A stretch of DNA of 45,244 nt from assembly GCA_020719725.1 (NCBI GenBank), contig DYPU01000013.1:1-45244 (forward strand), in the 5' to 3' direction. Within the stretch, counting starts at the first letter, position 1, and every line of letters starts with the position of its first letter. The position numbers and the translations under genes are program-made. Of the stretch, positions 6,957 to 15,153 are shown piece after piece. Under the pieces are notes generated by a model. It saw only the letters and a list, made by a program, of their open reading frames with translations, did not search any database and had not been told where the DNA came from. The DNA comes from Anaerolinea sp. GTDB taxonomy: Bacteria > Chloroflexota > Anaerolineae > Anaerolineales > Villigracilaceae.

Positions 6957-9074
6957 ATGCTAGAGAGTCCTATGCCTGAGCAAGAGCCAGTTTTTGACCT
7001 GCAAGACCCCAAGTTGTATCTGAACCGTGAATTAAGCTTGCTGGAATTTCAGCGCCGTGTTTTGGAAGAGGCGCGTGATGCGGCCTGGCCCTTGTTGGAG
7101 CGGGTTAAGTTTTTGTCGATCCTTGGCTCCAATATGGATGAGTTTTTTATGGTGCGGGTGGGCGGCCTCAAGATGCAAATTCAGGATGGGGTGGTGGAGT
7201 TTTCGCCAGATGGTCGGACTCCGGCAGAGCAGGTGGCTGCCATTCGTAAGGTTTCGAGCGATTTGTTTAAATCTGGTTTGCAGCTTTGGAATAGCGATTT
7301 GCTGCCCAGCCTGAACCGGGCCGGGATTCATATTTTGAATTATGGCGATTTGGACGAAAAACAGCGCGAGGCCTCGCAGGAGTATTTTGAAGAAGTGATT
7401 TATCCGGTATTGACGCCGCTGGCGTTTGACCCTGGGCATCCTTTTCCGCATATTTCCAATTTGAGCCTGAATCTGGCGATTTTGATTCGGGACGAGAAAG
7501 GCCACGAGCGTTTTGCGCGGCTTAAAATTCCGGGCACACTGCCGCGCCTGATTCCTTTAAGGCGTTCTTCGGGCAGCACTCGCAAAGATGGCACAGTTCC
7601 GCACCATCATTATTTTGTCTGGCTGGAGCAGCTTATTTTGGCGCACCTGGCGGCGCTTTTTCCTGGCATGAATGTGCTCGAAGCGCATCTCTTTCGGGTA
7701 ATTCGCAATGCCGATTTGGTTGTGCAGGAAGTGGAAGGCGATGACTTGCTCGAAACCATGCGCGAGAGTGTCCGTGAACGGCGCTTTGGCTCGGTGGTCT
7801 GTGTCGAAATCAATCGTCAGATGCCAGAACGTATCCGCGAGGTGTTAATCGATCAACTGGAAATTGACGCTAAAGAAGTTTACACCTTTGATGGCCCGCT
7901 GGGTTTGAACGATTTGCGCACCTTGCTTCCCATAGATCGTCCAGATTTAAAAGACCCACCTTTCTTGCCGGTTTTTCAAAAAGTGCTTAAAAAAGCTAAT
8001 GGGGATGATGCCAGCGTTCTGGACGCCATTCGCCAAGGTGATATTTTGCTCCATCACCCGTATGATTCATTTATGCCGGTCATTAATTTCTTACGTCAGG
8101 CCGCCTACGATAAAGACGTACTGGCAATCAAGCAAACGCTCTACCGGGTTGGCTCCAACGCTCCGGTGGTGCGCGCGCTGCTCGAAGCCCGGCGTGATTA
8201 TGGCAAACAAGTCTCAACCCTGGTGGAACTAAAAGCCCGTTTTGACGAAGAAAGCAACATTAGCTGGGCGCGAATGCTTGAGCAAGAAGGTGTGCATGTG
8301 GTTTATGGCCTGCTTGGGCTAAAAACGCACAGCAAAGTAGCGCTCGTCGTCCGCAAAGAAGGTGAACACATTCGCCGTTACATCCACCTTGGCACAGGCA
8401 ATTACAACGCCGCCACGGCTCAGGCCTACGAAGATATGGGCCTCTTTACTTGCGATCCAGACATCTGCGCCGACGCTACCGACTTGTTCAACTATTTAAC
8501 CGGCTACTCGGCCAAAAAAGAATATCGCAAATTGCTGGTAGCTCCGGTGAATATGCGTCAACGCTTTGAAGCCCTCATCGAGCGCGAAACCGAACACCAT
8601 AAAGCGGGCCGTCCGGCCCACCTCATCTTCAAACTTAATGCCCTGGTAGATAAAAGCATTATCCAAAAACTCTACCTGGCCTCGCAAGCCGGAGTCAAAG
8701 TCGATCTGATCGTGCGCGGCATTTGTTGTTTGCGGCCAGGCATCAAAGGCCTCAGCGAAAACATCCGCGTTATCAGTATCTTGGGGCGATTTCTCGAACA
8801 CAGCCGGGTTTACTACTTTGAAAACGCAGGCGACCCCCAAGTCTACCTCGGCAGCGCCGATCTGATGCCGCGCAACCTCGACCGGCGGGTTGAAGTGCTC
8901 TTTCCCATTGAAGACCCGCGCAACATTCGCTACATTCGCCAGCAGATGCTCGATACCTATCTGCGCGACAACACATCTGTTCGCCAGATGAACTCGGATG
9001 GCAGCTACACCCGCATTTTACCCGCCAAAGACGAACCTGCCGTCAACGCCCAGCAAATTTTCTTGCGAAACTAA
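6957..9074 (+). CDS. ppk1: polyphosphate kinase 1
   Basis: The product (705 residues from this start) shows the full Ppk1 architecture: N-terminal domain beginning LYLNRELSLLEFQRRVL, head domain, and two phospholipase D-like C-terminal domains. LKTHSKVALV contains the conserved His that becomes phosphorylated (His458 in this numbering), followed by RYIHLGTGNYN. FLEHSRVYYFENAG contains the second conserved His (His615), and YLGSADLMPRNLDRRVE is typical. It reversibly transfers the gamma phosphate of ATP to polyphosphate. The start is ambiguous: ATG 6939 overlaps a TATAAT, ATG 6957 has AAGGA 9 nt upstream, and ATG 6972 is also possible. I prefer 6957. A SixA-like gene follows after 5 nt. Confidence 0.96.
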   Translation: MLESPMPEQEPVFDLQDPKLYLNRELSLLEFQRRVLEEARDAAWPLLERVKFLSILGSNMDEFFMVRVGGLKMQIQDGVVEFSPDGRTPAEQVAAIRKVSSDLFKSGLQLWNSDLLPSLNRAGIHILNYGDLDEKQREASQEYFEEVIYPVLTPLAFDPGHPFPHISNLSLNLAILIRDEKGHERFARLKIPGTLPRLIPLRRSSGSTRKDGTVPHHHYFVWLEQLILAHLAALFPGMNVLEAHLFRVIRNADLVVQEVEGDDLLETMRESVRERRFGSVVCVEINRQMPERIREVLIDQLEIDAKEVYTFDGPLGLNDLRTLLPIDRPDLKDPPFLPVFQKVLKKANGDDASVLDAIRQGDILLHHPYDSFMPVINFLRQAAYDKDVLAIKQTLYRVGSNAPVVRALLEARRDYGKQVSTLVELKARFDEESNISWARMLEQEGVHVVYGLLGLKTHSKVALVVRKEGEHIRRYIHLGTGNYNAATAQAYEDMGLFTCDPDICADATDLFNYLTGYSAKKEYRKLLVAPVNMRQRFEALIERETEHHKAGRPAHLIFKLNALVDKSIIQKLYLASQAGVKVDLIVRGICCLRPGIKGLSENIRVISILGRFLEHSRVYYFENAGDPQVYLGSADLMPRNLDRRVEVLFPIEDPRNIRYIRQQMLDTYLRDNTSVRQMNSDGSYTRILPAKDEPAVNAQQIFLRN

Positions 9075-9079
9075 ACCCT

Positions 9080-9571
9080 ATGAAAATGCTCTATCTACTG
9101 CGCCATGCCAAATCCAGTTGGAAGGACACCCTACTGGCAGACCACGACCGCCCCATAAATGGACGTGGCCGTGACGAAGCGCCGCTGCTGGGCGAATACT
9201 TACGCCAGCGCGGACTCACCCCGGCCTTTGTCGCCGTTTCGACAGCCCGCCGCGCCATTCAAACCGCCAGCGAGGTTTTGAGCATTCTCCACTACGACGG
9301 CCTGGTGCGCCACGACTCGCGTCTCTACCTGGCTGAAATCGACACCTTGTACGCCGTCATTGCCAGCACCCCAGCCGAAGCGGCCAGCCTTATGCTTGTA
9401 GCTCATAACCCCGGCCTGGAGCAACTTTTGGCAGCGCTCACTGGTCAGGCCACTGCCATGCCCACCTGCTGCCTGGCGCAAATCGAACTCGCCCTGCCCT
9501 CCTGGCCCGCAATTGGGCTTGAGACCCAGGGTCAATTGCTCGAAACCTGGCGGCCCGCCATCCGGCGTTAA
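9080..9571 (+). CDS. SixA-like histidine phosphatase
   Basis: The 163-residue protein belongs to the histidine phosphatase (phosphoglycerate mutase-like) superfamily. LYLLRHAKSSW near the N terminus carries the catalytic His9, and the later LVAHNPGLE supplies the second His. The RHAKSSW form and the small size are those of SixA-type phosphohistidine phosphatases. It starts 5 nt after ppk and is very likely cotranscribed, so a role in phosphate signalling or in dephosphorylating a phosphohistidine protein is plausible; the partner cannot be read from the sequence. Confidence 0.85.
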   Translation: MKMLYLLRHAKSSWKDTLLADHDRPINGRGRDEAPLLGEYLRQRGLTPAFVAVSTARRAIQTASEVLSILHYDGLVRHDSRLYLAEIDTLYAVIASTPAEAASLMLVAHNPGLEQLLAALTGQATAMPTCCLAQIELALPSWPAIGLETQGQLLETWRPAIRR

Positions 9572-9591
9572 AAACTCGCCATTTTAAATTG

Positions 9592-9619
9592 TTGACAACC
9601 TTAGCGCTGGTGGTATAAT
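9592..9619 (+). promoter_or_regulatory. sigma-70-type promoter of rplU-rpmA-rpmE
   Basis: A perfect TTGACA (9592-9597) and a perfect TATAAT (9614-9619) are separated by 16 nt. The predicted transcription start is near 9626, giving a leader of about 160 nt before rplU. Confidence 0.88.
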
Positions 9620-9625
9620 CTCCAT

Positions 9626-9787
9626 TCGCCTCTGCCCGGGCAGAAAGATTGCCGGGGCGGGTTTATGTCAATCCCGGCTTACCCGTAACATGGCCCTTCC
9701 TGTAACAGGCCCCAAAGTACCCTTACCAGGGTGCTGGGCAAAGAAGGGCGGTGATTATGGCGAAGCGAAGACCAGGAGAAAGGTACT
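9626..9787 (+). promoter_or_regulatory. structured 5' leader of the L21-L27-L31 operon, candidate autoregulatory element
   Basis: Between the promoter and the rplU start are at least three stem-loops: TCTGC-CCGG-GCAGA (9631-9644), GCCGGG (9651-9656) with CCCGGC (9673-9678), and ACCCT-TACC-AGGGT (9719-9732). An AGGAG precedes the rplU ATG. L21 leaders are known in other bacteria (a family exists for Firmicutes), but I cannot match this one to that model by eye. Autoregulation by a ribosomal protein is therefore inference. Confidence 0.55.
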
Positions 9788-10099
9788 ATGAAATTTGCTA
9801 TTGTTGAAAGCGGCGGCAAGCAATACCGCGCCGTCGAAGGCGGAACCATTGAAGTGGACCGCCTGCAAGTTGCGCCCGGCGAGAGCATTGATATTGCGCA
9901 AGTGCTCATGCTGGTGGATGGCGACGATGTCGCCGTGGGTATGCCTGTTGTTCAGGGCGCGGCTGTCAAGGCCACCGTTCTGGAGCATTTCAAGGGTGAG
10001 AAGACTGTCAACTTCCACTACAAGCCCAAGAAACGCATTCGCCAGAAGACCGGTCATCGCCAGCAGTACACCCGCCTTCAAATTGAGAAAATCGGTTAA
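9788..10099 (+). CDS. rplU: 50S ribosomal protein L21
   Basis: The 103-residue protein is full length for L21. [21 protein letters not shown] at the N terminus, the central V.G.PVVQGA.V.A.VL strand and the basic [14 protein letters not shown] segment with terminal Y.RL.I.KI are diagnostic. It binds 23S rRNA in the large subunit. It is the first gene of a three-gene ribosomal operon with a strong promoter, and rpmA follows after 11 nt. Confidence 0.98.
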   Translation: MKFAIVESGGKQYRAVEGGTIEVDRLQVAPGESIDIAQVLMLVDGDDVAVGMPVVQGAAVKATVLEHFKGEKTVNFHYKPKKRIRQKTGHRQQYTRLQIEKIG

Positions 10100-10110
10100 G
10101 AGAGGTAGAT

Positions 10111-10383
10111 ATGGCTCATAAAAAAGGTGGCGGTTCCAGCCGCAATGGTCGTGACTCAAATTCCCAGCGCTTGGGCGTCAAACGCTATGCTGGTCAGTTT
10201 GTTCTTTCTGGAAATATTCTCGTGCGTCAGCGTGGCACGCACATCAAACCCGGTCTGAATGTTGGCAAAGGCAAAGATGATACTTTGTTTGCGACAGCTG
10301 ATGGTCTAGTGGTTTTCGACATTTATCATGGCCGCAAGCGTGTGAACATCCTTCCCGCTGAAATGCTTGAAGCCGAGGAGTAA
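10111..10383 (+). CDS. rpmA: 50S ribosomal protein L27
   Basis: The 90-residue protein starts [20 protein letters not shown] and continues with [18 protein letters not shown], the standard L27 sequence. It begins directly with the mature AHKKGGG-type N terminus, so it lacks the cleavable extension found in Firmicutes L27. The N-terminal tail reaches the peptidyl transferase centre. GAGAGG precedes the ATG. It sits between rplU and rpmE. Confidence 0.98.
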   Translation: MAHKKGGGSSRNGRDSNSQRLGVKRYAGQFVLSGNILVRQRGTHIKPGLNVGKGKDDTLFATADGLVVFDIYHGRKRVNILPAEMLEAEE

Positions 10384-10394
10384 GAGGGTTTACT

Positions 10395-10868
10395 ATGAAG
10401 GCTGCAATTCATCCCAAATTTTACGAAGCCAAGGTGAGCTGCGCATCCTGCGGCGCTACTTGGATGTCTTCTTCCACCAAAAAAGAACTGCGTGTCGAAA
10501 TTTGTTCCAATTGCCACCCATTCTTCACCGGTGAACAGGCTCGCATCATCGACATGGAAGGTCAGGTAGATCGCTTTTATCGCAAACTCCAGGCCCGCCA
10601 GGAATATGTCGATACCCAAAAAGCCAAAGAGACCGAAAAGGTTTCCCCCAAGCGCCCGATTGCCGAACTTGAGTTGGGCACCCGCCCGACCAAATCTTTG
10701 GCCGAAGCTGGCATCACCGAAGTAGGCCAGTTGCTTGCCAAACTCGCCCAAGGCGAAGACGTTGCCCTGGCGATTGATGGCTTTGGCCGAAAATCGTTGA
10801 TTGACGCCAAAAAGAAACTGCGCGCCCTCGGTTACGAAGTCCCCGAAAGCGCCACAGAAGCGGCCTAA
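10395..10868 (+). CDS. rpmE: ribosomal protein L31 fused to an RNA polymerase alpha-CTD-like domain
   Basis: The 157-residue protein is about twice the normal L31 length. Residues 1-65 are zinc-type L31: [20 protein letters not shown] with Cys16, Cys19, Cys37 and Cys40, then CHPFFTG and VDRFYRK. After a Lys/Glu-rich linker (66-86), residues 87-150 align with the C-terminal domain of the RNA polymerase alpha subunit: [20 protein letters not shown] and then [18 protein letters not shown], the two helix-hairpin-helix elements. Arg97 aligns with E. coli Arg265, and Gly131, Lys133 and Ser134 with Gly296, Lys298 and Ser299; Asn268 and Asn294 are not conserved. The frame is continuous and a strong terminator follows. 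The function of the added domain is unknown; nucleic-acid binding is the obvious inference. Confidence 0.93.
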   Translation: MKAAIHPKFYEAKVSCASCGATWMSSSTKKELRVEICSNCHPFFTGEQARIIDMEGQVDRFYRKLQARQEYVDTQKAKETEKVSPKRPIAELELGTRPTKSLAEAGITEVGQLLAKLAQGEDVALAIDGFGRKSLIDAKKKLRALGYEVPESATEAA

Positions 10869-10891
10869 ATCAGGCTTTTTCAGGTAAACTT

Positions 10892-10925
10892 AACAGGCAG
10901 ATGAACATCATCTGCCTGTTTTTTT
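10892..10925 (+). terminator. Rho-independent terminator of the rplU operon
   Basis: AACAGGCAGATGA (10892-10904) pairs perfectly with TCATCTGCCTGTT (10908-10920) around a 3-nt loop and is followed by a T run. Confidence 0.95.
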
Positions 10926-10945
10926 ATTCTTTTTTGGGAGTGGAC

Positions 10946-11515
10946 ATGAATCATAAAACCGGTTCGATTGAAGTCGTTTGCGGCTCGATGTTTAGTGGCA
11001 AAACTGACGAACTCATCCGCCGTTTGCGCCGCGCTGTGATTGCGCGCCAAAAAGTGCAAGTTTTCAAGCCATCTGTGGATATTCGATATGCTATTGAAAA
11101 AGTAACCTCGCACGCTGGGGCCGATTTCGAGGCCATCCCGGTCAAAAACTCAGCAGAAATTGCTGGCAAACTCGAAGCTGATACCACCGTCGTCGGCGTG
11201 GATGAAGCCCAATTTTTTGATAACGGCATCATCGAAGTTACCCGCCAATTGGCCGAGCGCGGCATCCGCGTCTTGGTCGCCGGATTGGATACTGATTTTC
11301 GCGCCGAGCCGTTTGGCCCTATGCCAGTGTTGATGTCGGTTGCCGAGCATGTTGATAAACTCCAAGCCATTTGCATGGTTTGTGGTGAACCTGCCTCGCG
11401 CACCCAACGCCTATTGGATGGAAAACCCGCCCGTTATGATGAACCGATTGTCATTGTGGGGGCTGCCGAGCTTTACGAAGCGCGCTGTCGCCTGCACCAT
11501 GAAGTGCCCCGCTAA
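10946..11515 (+). CDS. tdk: thymidine kinase
   Basis: The 189-residue product is a type II thymidine kinase. [18 protein letters not shown] near residue 13 is the P loop, [10 protein letters not shown] is the Walker B/lasso region, and [14 protein letters not shown] plus the C-terminal ARC..HH supply zinc ligands. It phosphorylates thymidine to dTMP for salvage. The start at 10946 is preferred because GGGAG lies 5 nt upstream and family members begin close to this point; an upstream in-frame ATG at 10901 lies inside the terminator. hpt follows after 17 nt. Confidence 0.97.
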   Translation: MNHKTGSIEVVCGSMFSGKTDELIRRLRRAVIARQKVQVFKPSVDIRYAIEKVTSHAGADFEAIPVKNSAEIAGKLEADTTVVGVDEAQFFDNGIIEVTRQLAERGIRVLVAGLDTDFRAEPFGPMPVLMSVAEHVDKLQAICMVCGEPASRTQRLLDGKPARYDEPIVIVGAAELYEARCRLHHEVPR

Positions 11516-11532
11516 CTTTTGGAGAGAAACCC

Positions 11533-12090
11533 ATGCAAAACTACAAAGATTTTCTTGACTATGTTTTGATTGATGAAATTAGCTTACAAAAACGAATCGC
11601 TGAACTGGGCGCAGAAATTAACCAGGATTATACCGGGCAGGATTTAATGCTCATTTGCATTTTGCGCGGCGGAATTACCTTCATGGTCGATTTGATGCGC
11701 CACGTTACGGTCCCGCATGTGATGGATTGCATGGCGATTTCCTCCTACGGGGTAGGCGCGCGTTCTTCCACCGGAAACGTGCGTGTCACCTATGATTTAC
11801 AGAACAACATTGAAGGCCGTAATGTGCTTTTGGTGGAAGATATTGTCGATAGCGGGCATACCATCTCGCATGTCTTGCAAATGCTCAACACTCGTAACCC
11901 CAAAAGCCTCAAAGTTTGCGCTCTGCTCGACAAAGAAGAACGCCGTGAGGTCATTGTCCCCGTTCATTATCGCGGCTTCTCCATCCCAAATGCCTATGTT
12001 TTTGGATACGGGCTGGATATTGACGAGTACTATCGCAACCTGCCCTTTATTGGCGTGGTCGATTTGGAGAAATACAAGCCCGAATCCTGA
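11533..12090 (+). CDS. hpt: hypoxanthine phosphoribosyltransferase
   Basis: The 185-residue protein has the purine phosphoribosyltransferase PRPP loop NVLLVEDIVDSGHTI, the flexible-loop start SSYG, and LICILRGGITFMVDLMR near the N terminus. Together with the length this identifies Hpt, which converts hypoxanthine (and often guanine) plus PRPP to the nucleotide. GGAGAG lies upstream of the start. It is probably cotranscribed with tdk, forming a nucleotide salvage pair. Confidence 0.96.
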   Translation: MQNYKDFLDYVLIDEISLQKRIAELGAEINQDYTGQDLMLICILRGGITFMVDLMRHVTVPHVMDCMAISSYGVGARSSTGNVRVTYDLQNNIEGRNVLLVEDIVDSGHTISHVLQMLNTRNPKSLKVCALLDKEERREVIVPVHYRGFSIPNAYVFGYGLDIDEYYRNLPFIGVVDLEKYKPES

Positions 12091-12162
12091 TCTAAAATGC
12101 CGACCTAAACGGTTCCGCTTCCAATAACGTCATTTTTTGAATTTCATCCTTACTCAGTAGCC

Positions 12163-13839
12163 ATGTCAACTCCTGCTGCCTTGCCTCCCATCCCGTCTGC
12201 CTATGCCGGGCGATGGATTGCACTCGTCAAGGGCCAGATCGTGGCTCAGGGTGAGACCCGCGAAACAGCTTTTCTAGCGGCTCGCGCCATCCGTCCCAAA
12301 GAACCCCTGGAAGTGGTCTATATGCCCGAATTCCCAGAAATTTTTAACTCGCCCCTGCTTTTACTTGTACGCGAAAACCTGCCCGCCGATCAGCCTCTGT
12401 ATCTGGTGGGAGGCGCTGTGCGTGATGCTTTGCTCGGAAAGCCCGTCCACGACCTTGATTTTGCGGTTCCAAAGGGCGCCTTGCGCCTGGCTAAAACCCT
12501 GGCCGACAAGCTCCAGGCCGCTTTTTACCCACTCGATGAAGAAAACGACACAGCCCGCTTGATTGTCATTCACCCTGACGGTACCCGCGACATACTGGAT
12601 TTTGCTGGTTTTCGCGGCGTAAATCTGGAAGACGATCTTCGTGGACGTGATTTCACCCTTAACGCCATTGCTTTTGACCTGCATAGCGCAAAATTGATCG
12701 ATCCACTTGGCGGCGCGGCAGATTTGCGCGCCAAACGCTTACGGGCTTGCGCTGAAACGGCTCTCAGCGCCGACCCGGTTCGTATTGTACGCGCCGTCCG
12801 TCAGGCGGCTGCCCTTGGACTGACTATCGAACCCGCCACCCGGCAGTGGATGAAATCCGCCGTCTCTGGCCTGAGCCAGGTTTCAGCCGAACGCCTGCGC
12901 GATGAAATTCTCAAAATTCTAGCTGGTCCTCAGCCCGATGCCGCTTTGCGCGCTCTCGATTTGTTAGGGGTTTTACCATACCTGCTACCAGAACTGGAAG
13001 CGCTAAAAGGCATTCAACAATCCGCCCCGCACGTTCAGGATGTTTGGGCGCACACGCTTTCCGTGCTGCGCCACCTGGAAGGTTTGCTGGATGTTCTTGG
13101 CCCGCAATACAACGAGCAAAAATCCAACGCAGACCTGCACAACGGCCTGCTTGTCCTCAAGCTGGGCCGCTACCGCACCCAACTGGCCCAACATCTGGCC
13201 CAAAGGCTCAATCCAGATCGTTCCTTACGCAGCCTTCTTTTTTTGGCAGCCCTCTATCATGATGTCGAAAAGCCCGCCACCCGCACCGTCGAACAGAGTG
13301 GCCGCGTTCGCTTCCTCGACCACGATCAAAAAAGCGCTCAAACAGTTTTGCGGCGCGCCATTGCCTTGCGCCTCAGCAACGATGAGATGAACCGCGTTAA
13401 AACCATCGTCGCCAACCACATGCGCGTCCACCTGCACAGCGACCGCCAGCGCAAAGAACAACCCATCAGCCGCAAAGCCATCTACCGTTTTTTTCGTGAT
13501 ACTGGCCCCACCGGCATCGACATCATCTTGCACTCCCTGGCCGACCTGCGCGCGACCTACGAACACAGCCTGCCGCAGGAGATTTGGGTTGCCGAACTGG
13601 ATGTTGCGCGCGCCTTGTTCGAAGCCTATTGGGACAGCCCAGACCAAATCGTCCACCCTCCCCAACTCCTGAATGGAGACGACCTCCTGCAAGAACTACA
13701 TCTCACCCCAGGCCGCGAAATCGGCCAATTGCTCGAAACCATCCGCGAAAACCAGGCCGAAAGCCACCTCACCAATCGCGCCGAAGCCCTGGCCTTTGCG
13801 CGCGGCTGGCTGCAAGGCCACAAGGACACCAAAAAATGA
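12163..13839 (+). CDS. CCA tRNA nucleotidyltransferase/poly(A) polymerase family protein with N-terminal DUF5678-like domain and HD domain
   Basis: The 558-residue protein has three parts. Residues 12-55 (YAGRWIALVKGQIVAQGETR, EVVYMPEF) resemble the small DUF5678 domain. Residues about 68-290 are the class II nucleotidyltransferase head: LVGGAVRDALLGKPVHDLDF with the catalytic Asp pair, and DLRGRDFTLNAIAFDL. The C-terminal part has LAALYHDVEKPATRT, an HD-type metal-dependent phosphohydrolase motif. The family adds or repairs tRNA 3' CCA or polyadenylates RNA; which of these applies cannot be settled by eye. The gene ends in ATGA, overlapping the start of a decayed hydrolase gene, so the two were once translationally coupled. 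Confidence 0.9.
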   Translation: MSTPAALPPIPSAYAGRWIALVKGQIVAQGETRETAFLAARAIRPKEPLEVVYMPEFPEIFNSPLLLLVRENLPADQPLYLVGGAVRDALLGKPVHDLDFAVPKGALRLAKTLADKLQAAFYPLDEENDTARLIVIHPDGTRDILDFAGFRGVNLEDDLRGRDFTLNAIAFDLHSAKLIDPLGGAADLRAKRLRACAETALSADPVRIVRAVRQAAALGLTIEPATRQWMKSAVSGLSQVSAERLRDEILKILAGPQPDAALRALDLLGVLPYLLPELEALKGIQQSAPHVQDVWAHTLSVLRHLEGLLDVLGPQYNEQKSNADLHNGLLVLKLGRYRTQLAQHLAQRLNPDRSLRSLLFLAALYHDVEKPATRTVEQSGRVRFLDHDQKSAQTVLRRAIALRLSNDEMNRVKTIVANHMRVHLHSDRQRKEQPISRKAIYRFFRDTGPTGIDIILHSLADLRATYEHSLPQEIWVAELDVARALFEAYWDSPDQIVHPPQLLNGDDLLQELHLTPGREIGQLLETIRENQAESHLTNRAEALAFARGWLQGHKDTKK

Positions 13840-14084
13840 GCCAACTTTACTGCCAACGGGCCGGATCGGGTCAACCGCTCGTTTGGGTGAATGGTTTCCC
13901 GCTCGCCCACACCCTCTGACAGGCGCTTCTCCCATTCCTGACCGATCCTTTCGACCTCATTATGCCTGATTTATGCGGATTTTGAGCTTCGGCCCTGCCC
14001 CTGCCCACCTGACCGAACTTCCCGGAGTCGGTCACACGCCCATGCTTGAAGCGCCGCAAGCGCGCTGCAAAGGTTGCTTTCGCC
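13836..14084 (+). pseudogene. remnant of an alpha/beta-hydrolase gene with stop codons and a large internal deletion
   Basis: From ATG 13836, overlapping the previous stop, the frame reads like the N terminus of an alpha/beta hydrolase: GSGQPLVWVNGFPLAHTL, a TGA where Trp is expected, QALLPFL, and MPDLCGF followed by a TGA where Gly is expected, then ASA. In another frame from 14009, LTELPGVGHTPMLEAPQA matches the C-terminal catalytic-His segment of the same family (GH.PMLEAP). The 150 or more residues that should lie between are missing. The gene has therefore lost its middle and gained stops. It ends against the LutA-like gene, which it probably once overlapped. Confidence 0.8.
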
Positions 14085-14810
14085 ATGACCACTGTCCAAC
14101 TTTTTATCACTTGTCTGATAGACACTTTTTACCCCGAAACCGGTGAGGCCATTGTCAGCATCTTCAACCGCCTTGGTCTGACAGTGGATTTCCCCACAGA
14201 ACAAACCTGCTGCGGCCAACCGGCTTTCAATGCTGGCCTGCGCGCCGAAGCCCGTCTGCTGGCCGAACATACTCTCCAGGTCTTTGAATCTGCGCCTGGT
14301 GATGTCATTGTCCCCTCTGGCTCGTGCGCTCACATGTTAAAACACGGTTACCCGGAACTCTTCCGTGATGACCCGGCCTGGCTGCCACGCGCGACAGCCC
14401 TGGCGGCGCGCACCTTTGAATTTACTGAATATTTGGTCGATGTGCTGGGCGTAACCGATCTGGGCGCGCGCTGGGAGGGCGTTTTAACCTACCACCCCTC
14501 CTGCCACTTGCTGCGCGGACTGGGTATCGACCGCCAGCCGCGCGCCCTGCTCGCCAATGTGCGCGGCGCGACGATAGTGGAGTTGCCCCATCAGGAAGAA
14601 TGCTGTGGTTTTGGCGGCGTTTTCAGCCTGGAACACCCTGAATTGAGCGCAGAGTTTCTTAAACGCAAAATTGCCAACCTGGCGTTAACCGAAGCGCCGG
14701 TTTTGGTGGTGGCCGATACGGGCTGCCGGATGCACATCGCCGGAGGGTTGCATCGTCAAAAAAAGCCCCAGCAGGTGCTTCACATTGCCGAGGTCTTAGC
14801 GCGACGCTGA
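14085..14810 (+). CDS. LutA/YkgE-like cysteine-rich (CCG-domain) iron-sulfur oxidoreductase subunit
   Basis: The 241-residue product has two cysteine-rich CCG domains: ITCLIDTFYPE with TCCGQPAFNAG in the first half, and YHPSCHLLRGLG with EECCGFGGVFSLEHPE in the second. Length and motif order match LutA/YkgE, one of three proteins for L-lactate oxidation in Bacillus and others. The usual lutB and lutC neighbours are absent here, so the physiological role is open. The start at ATG 14085 is preferred because LutA proteins begin just before the first Cys motif; the 13 codons upstream belong to the hydrolase remnant. Confidence 0.88.
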   Translation: MTTVQLFITCLIDTFYPETGEAIVSIFNRLGLTVDFPTEQTCCGQPAFNAGLRAEARLLAEHTLQVFESAPGDVIVPSGSCAHMLKHGYPELFRDDPAWLPRATALAARTFEFTEYLVDVLGVTDLGARWEGVLTYHPSCHLLRGLGIDRQPRALLANVRGATIVELPHQEECCGFGGVFSLEHPELSAEFLKRKIANLALTEAPVLVVADTGCRMHIAGGLHRQKKPQQVLHIAEVLARR

Positions 14811-14824
14811 CAGGTTCTGTTTTC

Positions 14825-14851
14825 TTGACATGTTTTTGGGGCCGTGATAAT
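14825..14851 (+). promoter_or_regulatory. promoter of the cold-shock gene
   Basis: TTGACA (14825-14830) and GATAAT (14846-14851) are 15 nt apart, slightly short of the optimum. The leader would be about 40 nt. Confidence 0.6.
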
Positions 14852-14898
14852 CTTGCGCGGCTGTAAAACAACCAAAAATTTCATGCAGGAGAAAGAAA

Positions 14899-15111
14899 AT
14901 GTCTGACCGTTTTGTTGGAACCGTCAAGTGGTTTAACGCCACCAAAGGGTATGGTTTTATTGGCCGGGCAGAGGGCGAAGACATCTTTGTCCACTTTTTA
15001 GCCATTCAAATGGAAGGCTATAAACGCCTCGACCCTGATCAAAAAGTGGAGTTTTCGGTCGAACAAGGCCCGCGTGGTTTGCAGGCGGCCAATGTCACCC
15101 CGGTGGCATAG
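14899..15111 (+). CDS. cold-shock domain protein (CspA family)
   Basis: The 70-residue protein is a single cold-shock OB fold. [17 protein letters not shown] contains RNP1 (KGYGFIG) and DIFVHF is RNP2. The common VHFSAI is VHFLAI here. It binds single-stranded RNA and DNA as an RNA chaperone. AGGAG lies 9 nt before the start; a promoter is visible upstream and a terminator downstream, so it is monocistronic. Confidence 0.97.
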   Translation: MSDRFVGTVKWFNATKGYGFIGRAEGEDIFVHFLAIQMEGYKRLDPDQKVEFSVEQGPRGLQAANVTPVA

Positions 15112-15119
15112 CAAAGTGG

Positions 15120-15148
15120 AACCGGGCGCGAGCTGCGTCCGGTTTTTT
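15120..15148 (+). terminator. Rho-independent terminator of the cold-shock gene
   Basis: AACCGGGCGC pairs with GCGTCCGGTT (one mismatch) around GAGCT and is followed by a T run. Confidence 0.85.
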
Positions 15149-15153
15149 GTGGC

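Noticed and set aside
13836-13990. Possible UGA recoding in the hydrolase remnant, because a TGA stands where Trp is expected
   Set aside because: Another TGA stands at a Gly position, the frame changes and the gene middle is missing, while all other genes use TGA as a normal stop. Decay explains it better.
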